NCBI GenBank assembly: GCA_907165065.1
Contig: OU015523.1
Coordinates: 17,793,834 to 17,857,833, forward strand
Source: Caprimulgus europaeus
Taxonomy: Eukaryota; Chordata; Aves; Caprimulgiformes; Caprimulgidae
Reading direction: 5' to 3'
DNA length: 64,000 nucleotides
Part shown: positions 62,001-64,000 of the stretch, in pieces
How the letters are laid out: each line of letters opens with the position of its first letter
Numbering within the stretch: the stretch's first letter is position 1
The notes under the pieces: model-generated
The model's database searches: none
Told to the model about the DNA's origin: nothing
Seen by the model: the letters and a program-made list of their open reading frames with translations, nothing else
Program-made: the position numbers and the translations under genes

Positions 62001-62708
62001 ATAGTTTTCAAATTTATTTGGTATCTGTTAGGAGACACAACATCAGGGATGACAGTGTTACCAGCTGTGTCTTGATAAATTGCCTGTGCACATAGGTCAA
62101 CAAAATGCTGTGAGATCTGCAGCTGTAAGAACATAGAATCACACAATGGTTTGGGTTGGAAGGGACCTTAAAGATCATCCAGTTCCAACCCCCCTGCCAT
62201 CAGCAGGGACACCTTCCACTAGACCAGGTTGCTCAAAGCCTCATCCAGCCTGGCCTTGAACACTTCCAGGGAGGGGGCAGCCACACCTTCTCTGGGCAAC
62301 CTGGGCCAGTGTCTCGCCACCCTCACAGGAAATAATGTTCTGTGTCCCTTGTTTTTTTCAAAGTATGCCTTAAAGATATGGTGAATTATATACATATACA
62401 TGCTGGGTTGATAAAACAAATAAGTAGTTAGAAGATTTTATTTAATCCATTCTCAAATAGCAGAATGTTCATCTCTCCTCCATTCTGAAATTTGGGAGCT
62501 GGCACTTTACCTAGCATTGTTTGCATTCACTTTCTAGATCACGTGAATGGTCACTGTACAAGTCCAACGTCCCAGAGCTGCAGTTCAGGAAAACGACTTT
62601 CCAGCGCAGACGTCTCGAAAGCAAACCGCCGTGGGCCCGGGAGGCCCCCCTTCAGAAAAGCTCAGTCTGCAGCCTGCATGGAGATTTCTCTCCCAGTCAC
62701 CACAGAAG
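1983..62708 (+). CDS. STXBP5L: STXBP5L (tomosyn-2), central part of the gene, 15 core exons plus one alternative exon
   Basis: Tomosyns are cytosolic or peripheral neuronal proteins that bind syntaxin-1/SNAP-25 through a C-terminal R-SNARE motif and restrain SNARE-driven vesicle exocytosis. Their N-terminal part is two seven-bladed WD40 propellers. Fifteen exons listed separately here join phase-perfectly into 1,750 nt, all with AG/GT introns. They cover about residues 240 to 840 of a family length near 1,190. Visible WD40 signatures include 'VVLWDL', '[10 protein letters not shown]' and '[12 protein letters not shown]'. Paralogue choice rests on '[11 protein letters not shown]', '[11 protein letters not shown]', 'DIITPEPE' and the '[12 protein letters not shown]' exon, which match STXBP5L rather than STXBP5 as remembered. 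The first exons and start codon lie upstream of position 1. The rest of the second propeller and the R-SNARE domain lie beyond 64000. No stop or frameshift is seen in any core exon, so the gene looks intact. Confidence 0.95.
3244..3248. repeat. Left target-site duplication of the solo LTR (agtac)
   Basis: The five bases 'agtac' immediately precede the LTR's TG and recur directly after its terminal CA. Confidence 0.7.
3249..4217 (-). mobile_element. Solo LTR of an avian endogenous retrovirus-like element, 969 bp
   Basis: Begins TGTGG and ends ACACA, the TG...CA ends of an LTR, and is bracketed by a perfect 5-bp target duplication 'agtac' at 3244-3248 and 4218-4222. It is more GC-rich than its surroundings. 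Stretches such as 'cactcactcccccaaccc', 'cagcggcacagggtgcaggg' and 'ccactaccaaaaaaccagcc' resemble a common bird repeat known from memory. A 5-bp duplication fits ERVL- or ERVK-like integration. No internal gag, pol or env region is attached. Minus orientation is preferred because a CCAAT-type box (reverse complement of 'cattggcc', near 4086) would then lie near the 5' end. The orientation is less sure than the boundaries. Confidence 0.72.
4218..4222. repeat. Right target-site duplication of the solo LTR (agtac)
   Basis: Perfect copy of the left 'agtac', directly following the ACACA end. A perfect copy suggests a fairly young insertion, or at least no decay at the flank. Confidence 0.7.
4223..7922. 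other. Intronic stretch of unassigned, possibly decayed repeat
   Basis: No family was recognised. The stretch has short open frames on both strands, the longest being 140 codons on + at 6370-6792. Several minus-strand segments (for example within 5820-5960) read as protein-like runs broken by stops and shifts. The texture differs from the AT-rich intron on either side, which would fit an old transposon or retroelement remnant. No catalytic motif could be read. Confidence 0.3.
7923..8618 (-). mobile_element. CR1 LINE, 5'-truncated 3' end
   Basis: The left edge carries the CR1 tail octamer ('atcacagaatcacagaatg', ATTCTGTG repeats on the minus strand), followed by 'ggattggaagggacctt'. The minus strand encodes the C-terminal end of CR1 ORF2: a first frame with '[20 protein letters not shown]' and '[13 protein letters not shown]' (about 8615-8390), then after a shift a second frame with '[20 protein letters not shown]' and '[19 protein letters not shown]' (about 8390-8004). 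The frame change near 8390 and the 5' truncation make it a dead copy. It lies antisense to STXBP5L. Confidence 0.93.
10117..10240 (+). CDS. STXBP5L: STXBP5L exon b (WD40 blade)
   Basis: 124 nt, entering in phase 0 and leaving one base. It reads '[20 protein letters not shown]' then '[16 protein letters not shown]' and ends 'TTIPHG' (last codon split). The acceptor is 'ctttag' and the donor 'CATG|gtaatt'. It is a nearly complete WD40 repeat with the GH-like '[10 protein letters not shown]' end. '[18 protein letters not shown]' is the tomosyn-2 form. Confidence 0.97.
10241..11814 (+). other. 1.57-kb intron with a diverged CR1 fragment
   Basis: AT-rich, apart from an old CR1 piece at about 10919-11265. 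It ends with the tract 'ttcattttctttctttccttag'. Confidence 0.85.
10919..11265 (-). mobile_element. Diverged CR1 LINE 3' fragment
   Basis: Recognised from 'tcatagaattgtactttatatcagaagggacctctcagaggtcatctag'-type CR1 end sequence near 10921-10970, followed by degraded equivalents of 'tggctccatccacacagtatcctttaatcaggtt'. It has no tail octamer array and many differences from the CR1 at 7923, so it is an older copy. It lies antisense to the gene. Confidence 0.75.
11815..11893 (+). CDS. STXBP5L: STXBP5L exon c
   Basis: 79 nt, entering with one carried base and leaving two. With the carried g it reads '[20 protein letters not shown]' then 'YKTCKN' and a split Ser. The acceptor is 'ttccttag' and the donor 'ACAG|gtatgt'. 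'[18 protein letters not shown]' across this junction is typical tomosyn-2 sequence. Confidence 0.96.
11894..12076 (+). other. 183-bp short intron
   Basis: The shortest intron in the window, running from 'gtatgt' to 'ttttttttcatacag'. AT-rich, with no other content seen. Confidence 0.9.
12077..12231 (+). CDS. STXBP5L: STXBP5L exon d
   Basis: 155 nt. It completes the split Ser, then reads '[20 protein letters not shown]', '[20 protein letters not shown]' and '[11 protein letters not shown]' plus one base. The acceptor is 'catacag' and the donor 'AATG|gtgagt'. '[15 protein letters not shown]' is a strongly conserved tomosyn-2 segment. An open frame runs on into the intron as far as 12305, but there is no reason to treat it as coding. 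Confidence 0.97.
12232..13835 (+). other. 1.6-kb intron with a 75-bp tandem duplication
   Basis: AT-rich intron. The only structure noted is the two-copy tandem repeat at 13566-13709. The acceptor is 'cttcacttacag'. Confidence 0.85.
13566..13709. repeat. Two-copy tandem duplication, 75-bp period
   Basis: 'tatgttgatcagcaatactg' at 13566 recurs as 'tatgttgatcatcaataatg' at 13641. Both copies continue through 'atttctcagttcctgtctgg' to 'tagtttg(t/c)aga'. The copies differ by several substitutions and a short indel, so the duplication is not recent. Confidence 0.85.
13836..13908 (+). CDS. STXBP5L: STXBP5L exon e
   Basis: 73 nt, entering with one carried base and leaving two. It reads '[20 protein letters not shown]' then 'LTQS' and a split Asn. 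The acceptor is 'cacttacag' and the donor 'CAA|gtaagt'. '[11 protein letters not shown]' is the tomosyn/Lgl-family hydrophobic strand. Confidence 0.96.
13909..15243 (+). other. 1.3-kb intron
   Basis: AT-rich, with no recognised repeat. It ends 'cttccttaactag'. Confidence 0.85.
15244..15391 (+). CDS. STXBP5L: STXBP5L exon f
   Basis: 148 nt. It completes Asn, then reads '[20 protein letters not shown]', '[20 protein letters not shown]' and 'HKKQGYSNK', leaving phase 0. The donor is 'AAG|gtaaac'. '[20 protein letters not shown]' separates it from STXBP5, which has a 'CPVDLIPALYSVGARQKRQG' type sequence. Read-through into the intron stays open to 15556, taken as chance. Confidence 0.97.
15587..15631. 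repeat. 18-bp tandem repeat, about 2.5 copies
   Basis: 'atcattatatgggactta' at 15587, 'atcattatataggacttc' at 15605, then a partial 'atcattagg' at 15623. Confidence 0.8.
16750..16830. repeat. Two-copy tandem duplication, 40-bp period
   Basis: 'ttcaattgataacataaaaa' to 'ttcaaaagcc' (16750-16790) is followed by 'ttaattgataatataaaaat' to 'tttaaaagcc' (16791-16830), with a few substitutions between the copies. Confidence 0.85.
16972..17039 (+). CDS. STXBP5L: STXBP5L exon g
   Basis: 68 nt, phase 0 in, two bases carried out. It reads '[20 protein letters not shown]' then 'IT' and a split Gly. The acceptor is 'gtttag' and the donor 'ACGG|gtgaga'. '[21 protein letters not shown]' is diagnostic for tomosyns. 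Confidence 0.97.
17040..18243 (+). other. 1.2-kb intron
   Basis: AT-rich at both ends, with a somewhat more GC-balanced block at 17230-17580. No recognised element. It ends in a T-run followed by 'aag', an acceptor with A at -3. Confidence 0.85.
18244..18284 (+). CDS. STXBP5L: STXBP5L exon h (small WD40 exon)
   Basis: Only 41 nt. It completes Gly, then reads '[12 protein letters not shown]' and 'A' plus one base. The acceptor is 'tttttttaag' and the donor 'GCCA|gtaagt'. '[13 protein letters not shown]' is the canonical end of a WD40 repeat, so skipping this exon would break both the frame and a propeller blade. Confidence 0.97.
18285..21184 (+). other. 2.9-kb intron
   Basis: AT-rich, with no recognised repeat. 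It ends 'ttttaatatattttaatatattccag', a tract with an internal 10-bp direct repeat just before the acceptor. Confidence 0.85.
21185..21402 (+). CDS. STXBP5L: STXBP5L exon i
   Basis: 218 nt. It completes Ile, then reads '[20 protein letters not shown]', '[20 protein letters not shown]', '[20 protein letters not shown]' and '[12 protein letters not shown]', leaving phase 0. The acceptor is 'attccag' and the donor 'GCA|gtaagt'. '[16 protein letters not shown]' and 'FEKQK.GEGK' match tomosyn-2. Confidence 0.97.
21403..25163 (+). other. 3.8-kb intron
   Basis: AT-rich with short poly(A) tracts (for example 23890-23904). No family-level repeat or RNA gene was recognised. The acceptor is 'tttatttatttaag', with A at -3. 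Confidence 0.8.
25164..25336 (+). CDS. STXBP5L: STXBP5L exon j (end of first propeller, acidic/proline loop)
   Basis: 173 nt, phase 0 in, two bases out. It reads '[20 protein letters not shown]', '[20 protein letters not shown]' and '[17 protein letters not shown]' plus a split Ser. The donor is 'TTAG|gtaagt'. The 'DIITPEPE' and 'LSGSTNTVA' stretches are STXBP5L-like. The Pro/Ser-rich half is likely a flexible loop between propeller strands. Confidence 0.96.
25337..30361 (+). other. 5-kb intron
   Basis: AT-rich, with no recognised transposon. A 94-codon sense frame at 27784-28068 has no splice or similarity support. The last 225 nt (30137-30361) are open in frame with the next exon behind a plausible upstream acceptor and are described as a finding. 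Confidence 0.8.
30137..30361 (+). other. STXBP5L: Candidate alternative 5' extension of exon k
   Basis: A usable acceptor, 'ttatttgtttttacaacag', ends at 30136. From 30137 the frame set by exon j (two bases carried) runs 225 nt without a stop straight into exon k. The segment includes '[20 protein letters not shown]' and '[17 protein letters not shown]'. No tomosyn known to me has this insert. It may be chance, or a lineage-specific or minor splice form. Confidence 0.25.
30362..30487 (+). CDS. STXBP5L: STXBP5L exon k (start of second propeller)
   Basis: 126 nt. It completes Ser, then reads '[20 protein letters not shown]' and '[20 protein letters not shown]', then 'G' and a split Leu. The acceptor is 'cttcttcttag' and the donor 'GACT|gtaagt'. 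'GYQ.(E/D)[19 protein letters not shown]' is conserved across tomosyns and opens the second WD40 domain. Confidence 0.97.
30488..33526 (+). other. 3-kb intron with an AT-rich microsatellite
   Basis: AT-rich intron whose main feature is the TA/TTTA-rich tract at 33114-33199. The acceptor is 'acgtttcttttctcag'. Confidence 0.85.
33114..33199. repeat. AT-rich simple repeat
   Basis: Irregular TATTTA/TATTTG motifs passing into an uninterrupted (TA)n stretch around 33175-33198. Confidence 0.85.
33527..33678 (+). CDS. STXBP5L: STXBP5L exon l (WD40 blade plus basic linker)
   Basis: 152 nt. It completes Leu, then reads '[20 protein letters not shown]', '[20 protein letters not shown]' and '[10 protein letters not shown]' plus one base. 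The acceptor is 'ttttctcag' and the donor 'GCAG|gtagga'. 'FGNCNG.A.VD' is the hallmark second-propeller blade. '[11 protein letters not shown]' begins the basic, phosphorylation-prone variable linker. The exon has more CpG than the flanking intron. Confidence 0.97.
33679..35347 (+). other. 1.7-kb intron
   Basis: AT-rich, with no recognised repeat. It ends at a poor acceptor ('ggcatgttccaaag'). A stronger acceptor, 'cactttggctgttctag', sits 96 nt earlier. Confidence 0.85.
35252..35347 (+). other. STXBP5L: Candidate alternative 5' extension of exon m
   Basis: The acceptor 'ttctag' ends at 35251. The 96 nt that follow are open and in frame (32 codons, with the split Asp kept), including '[20 protein letters not shown]', before joining exon m. 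The acceptor tract is better than that of exon m itself. Similarity support is absent. Confidence 0.25.
35348..35419 (+). CDS. STXBP5L: STXBP5L exon m (alternative, 24 codons)
   Basis: 72 nt, entering and leaving with one carried base, so skipping it keeps frame. It reads '[13 protein letters not shown]' then '[11 protein letters not shown]' and a split Ser. The donor is 'CAGA|gtaagt'. This insert is present in long STXBP5L isoforms and, as remembered, absent from shorter ones and from STXBP5. The acceptor is weak, with a poor tract and A at -3, which suits regulated inclusion. Confidence 0.94.
35500..35521. repeat. Short perfect inverted repeat
   Basis: 'aatgtgttt' and 'aaacacatt' form a 9-bp stem around a four-T loop, 80 nt downstream of exon m and directly before the GCATG pair. 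Confidence 0.6.
35524..35532 (+). promoter_or_regulatory. Two overlapping GCATG splicing motifs (RBFOX-type)
   Basis: 'gcatgcatg' contains GCATG at 35524-35528 and TGCATG at 35527-35532, about 105 nt downstream of alternative exon m. RBFOX proteins bind UGCAUG, and sites downstream of neuronal exons usually promote inclusion. Function here is inferred from position only. Confidence 0.4.
37010..38010. repeat. Possible ancient interspersed repeat, family uncertain
   Basis: Purine-rich sense sequence with phrases such as 'ggagaagttttccaaagg', 'aatgatgtcaaacacgtcca' and 'gagtgggctttagagcatta' that recall an old repeat found in mammalian introns. Boundaries and family are not determined and no ends were found. 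Confidence 0.3.
41679..41760. repeat. T-rich low-complexity tract
   Basis: Runs of 6 to 9 T broken by single C or G. A 41634-41897 open frame crosses it and is not considered coding. Confidence 0.8.
42147..42212 (+). CDS. STXBP5L: STXBP5L exon n (linker)
   Basis: 66 nt, one carried base in and out. It completes Ser, then reads '[20 protein letters not shown]' and 'S' plus one base. The acceptor is 'attttttcag' and the donor 'TCAG|gtaaag'. '[11 protein letters not shown]' is the shared entry to the variable linker of tomosyns, and the following exon choice decides the isoform. Confidence 0.96.
43103..43165 (+). other. STXBP5L: Candidate 63-nt cassette exon
   Basis: The acceptor 'ttttattttattataacag' ends at 43102. 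Phase 1 is open through '[20 protein letters not shown]' and 'K'. A modest donor 'AAAG|gtgttt' gives 63 nt and keeps frame. Without that donor the frame stops at 43204, giving a truncated product. There is no similarity support. Confidence 0.15.
46540..46920. other. GC-richer intronic block
   Basis: Stands out from the AT-rich intron by G/C-rich, CAGG/CTGG-like words and a 78-codon open frame (46559-46795). No element or gene was recognised. It could be an old repeat or a conserved block. Confidence 0.35.
50066..50116 (+). CDS. STXBP5L: STXBP5L exon o (alternative 'KLSLPTDLK' exon)
   Basis: With the base carried from exon n it reads '[17 protein letters not shown]' and, joined to exon p, ends in Asp. 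The '[14 protein letters not shown]' segment is present in the paralogue STXBP5, so this is an ancestral alternative exon. Ending at 50116 (donor 'CTTG|gtacgg') gives 51 nt and keeps frame. A second donor at 50121 ('TACG|gtaggc') gives 56 nt and leaves phase 0. Both donors lack the usual A at +4. The acceptor is strong. Confidence 0.8.
50479..50676 (+). other. STXBP5L: Candidate 198-nt cassette exon
   Basis: The acceptor 'ctattttctttttttaatgtacag' ends at 50478, and a consensus donor 'CATA|gtaagtg' follows 50676. The 198 nt (66 codons) are fully open only when entered in phase 0, reading for example '[20 protein letters not shown]' and '[13 protein letters not shown]'. In phase 1 a stop comes after six codons. 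Phase 0 is what the 56-nt form of exon o leaves. No known tomosyn homologue is recalled. Confidence 0.3.
54851..55195 (-). mobile_element. Diverged CR1 LINE 3' fragment
   Basis: 'aatcataataaaggttgg' and 'aagggacctctaga' mark the 3' end. The minus strand reads CR1 ORF2-like '[20 protein letters not shown]' and then '[19 protein letters not shown]' in two frames with a shift between them. It lies antisense to the gene and is old. Confidence 0.85.
59866..59878 (+). other. STXBP5L: Candidate 13-nt microexon
   Basis: 'ACAAAGCGAAGCG' is flanked by a near-ideal acceptor ('cttttcttgcacacttcattctttcag' pattern ending at 59865) and a donor 'GCG|gtaagg'. Entered in phase 0 it encodes Thr-Lys-Arg-Ser and leaves one base, which fits exon p. 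A TGC lies 18 nt upstream (59846-59848), as in neuronal microexons controlled by SRRM4. It is too short to judge by similarity. Confidence 0.45.
61851..61914. repeat. Two-copy tandem duplication, 34-bp period
   Basis: 'ttttataattatccctaata' to 'gtggcattta' at 61851-61880 recurs almost perfectly at 61885-61914, separated by 'gatg'. The near identity suggests a recent event. Confidence 0.9.
62133..62360 (-). mobile_element. CR1 LINE 3' tail fragment
   Basis: 'agaatcacacaatggtttgg' then 'gttggaagggaccttaaag' is a typical avian CR1 end, followed by 'aggttgctcaaagcctcatc' and 'ctggccttgaacacttccag'. The minus strand reads '[20 protein letters not shown]' of CR1 ORF2. It is truncated at about 62360 and lies 180 nt upstream of exon p, antisense to the gene. 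Confidence 0.92.
62538..62708 (+). CDS. STXBP5L: STXBP5L exon p (alternative, 57 codons, Ser/basic linker)
   Basis: 171 nt, one carried base in and out, so it is skippable without a shift. It reads '[20 protein letters not shown]', '[20 protein letters not shown]' and '[17 protein letters not shown]' plus one base. The acceptor is 'tttctag' and the donor 'GAAG|gtgggt'. It is present in long tomosyn-2 isoforms. From memory, mammals have Trp where this copy has the second Arg of 'NRRG'. It is CpG-rich and rich in Ser/Thr and basic residues, a likely phosphorylated linker. It happens to be open in all three sense frames. Confidence 0.96.
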
Positions 62709-64000
62709 GTGGGTGGCAATGAATATTTTGATAGGTATTTGTGAATTTCTCACCAGGTGTGAAAGGAAAGTAAGTTTAGCATGCTCCTTGTCCTGGTCGC
62801 TGCCCTGAGCTGCTGTCTTCCTCTGACTGTTTAGAATTAGAACAATCCTTGTGTGTTAGTGTTGTTACTAACAAACCTGCTCCTGAGCTCTGTGCTGCCT
62901 AGGGATGCTGAACCTCACCAAACTTACAGCCATCCCCTGTATGCATTGGGTGCTTTGCTCTGGAAAGATGATTGTTCATAGCAGCTTATGTACAGTTATT
63001 GTGACAGCTAGTAGCACTGTTTTAAACTCTCATTGTCTCTATGAAGTCTGAAAATGAGTAAGATATTTTTAGAATGTGAGTTCAGGCTTTGCACATTTGT
63101 ATTTATGTATTTATTGGTACTGAACACTTCATAAAATTCCACAATCTTTGCCCACCATTTACAGTAAAATTATAGCCCATAATCTAATTTTTTTTCTATT
63201 TATAATAAGTTTCTTGCTTTAATGTTTGAAAACAGTCTTCAAATCTTGATCTACCTGAGTGCAAAGTTTCAATGAAACTGAGAGATAGAGTGGACCACTC
63301 ATGGCAATGCATTGTGCTTAAAACTTTGAATAAGCCCATTGTAATTTCAGCAGTGCCAGTTATTTCACTGCAGATCATTTAAGCAGAAGCGTTCAGCTGA
63401 TGTGTTTTTATTCCAGTCTTGGTAGTGTTCCCACTCAGCTGTTGGTGTCCTTGACCCTTGTCTCCCAGGCTTCCAGCTCCCGCACATTCCTGCAGTAGGA
63501 CAGTACATTGTCTGCACAAAAAAGCTTCAGTCTATCATCAGTTGGTTGTATCCTATTTTAGTAATAGGTAAAAATTGAATAATGTTTAAACAACAGAAAA
63601 TACATGGTTTAATATTTTAATTAGAAATAATTAATTTGAACAAATAACTCTTTTAGAAATCCACGTTTTAATTTTAATAAAGTTGCAGAATTATTGCACC
63701 ATGACCCTAGCCCTCTGCCTTGCAAGGAGCATTTGTATCCTAACCTGCCCACCTGCAAAGGTTTCTGCACCACAGAAGTTCTTTACAGCTGGAACCAGTG
63801 CTCTCCAATTTTGCTAATCATTAATGGAGACTGAGAAAGGGGAATTCTATCACTCAGTGTGTCTAATTTTGTATTTTTGAAAGCAAAATAATGCAAATAC
63901 ATTTGTTACTAGTGGCAAATTGGTAGAGTCCTTGATTTTTTTTTCTTTATCATAACATAAAATAGCAAAGTCATTTTTGGCCTTTCTTCTGACTACTGTG
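62709..64000 (+). other. Intron downstream of exon p, running off the window
   Basis: The next tomosyn exon ('SRSSSISSIDKD' region) was not found, so it lies beyond 64000. The intron is AT-rich with no repeat recognised. A GCATG motif sits at 62779-62783, 71 nt after exon p. Confidence 0.8.

Larger units (their letters stand above)
50117..62537 (+). other. 12.4-kb intron region between exons o and p
   Basis: AT-rich. Contains the 198-nt cassette candidate (50479-50676), an A-rich tract (51854-51880), a CR1 fragment (54851-55195), a 13-nt candidate microexon (59866-59878), a 34-bp tandem duplication (61851-61914) and a CR1 tail (62133-62360). The acceptor of exon p is 'cattcactttctag'. Confidence 0.8.

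Noticed and set aside
62521-62808. 95-codon and 65-codon frames over exon p
   Set aside because: Shadow frames of the real exon. Noted only for the three-frame openness.
1-64000. CRISPR arrays, rRNA, tRNA genes, operons, bacterial promoters
   Set aside because: None seen. The window is intronic vertebrate DNA.

Overview
The window is vertebrate nuclear DNA, almost certainly from a bird. Four 3'-truncated copies of the avian CR1 LINE are recognisable by the CR1 tail octamer, the 'ttggaagggacct' end and CR1 ORF2 C-terminal translations. One solo LTR of an avian type is flanked by a perfect 5-bp target duplication. The rest is AT-rich and intronic. There is no bacterial-style gene layout and no CRISPR array or operon. 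The species cannot be fixed from the sequence alone.

One gene spans the whole window on the + strand: the central part of STXBP5L (tomosyn-2, syntaxin-binding protein 5-like). Fifteen exons were placed by splice signals, reading phase and remembered similarity to vertebrate tomosyns: 1983-2066, 10117-10240, 11815-11893, 12077-12231, 13836-13908, 15244-15391, 16972-17039, 18244-18284, 21185-21402, 25164-25336, 30362-30487, 33527-33678, 35348-35419, 42147-42212 and 62538-62708. A sixteenth, alternative exon lies at 50066-50116 (or to 50121). The fifteen join without a phase break into 1,750 nt (583 codons plus one base). They run from about residue 240 of the roughly 1,190-residue protein, in the first WD40 propeller, to the variable linker of the second propeller. 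The start codon, the first exons, the rest of the second propeller and the C-terminal R-SNARE domain lie outside the window. STXBP5L is favoured over its paralogue STXBP5 by '[11 protein letters not shown]', '[11 protein letters not shown]', 'DIITPEPE' and the exon beginning '[12 protein letters not shown]'.

Layout: 1-13.9 kb holds an 8-kb intron loaded with repeats (solo LTR, CR1, an unassigned decayed stretch), then a cluster of small exons. 13.9-35.4 kb holds regularly spaced WD40 exons. 35.4-64 kb is the alternative-splicing region, with introns of 7 to 20 kb around the linker exons.

The most interesting signal is in that linker region. The 'KLSLPTDLK' exon has two possible donors 5 nt apart that leave different reading phases. 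A 13-nt candidate microexon at 59866-59878 restores frame only for the longer form. A 198-nt cassette candidate at 50479-50676 is open only in the phase left by that same longer form. In-frame acceptor extensions also exist upstream of two constitutive or alternative exons (30137 and 35252). All of these are predictions from splice signals and phase and need transcript evidence.
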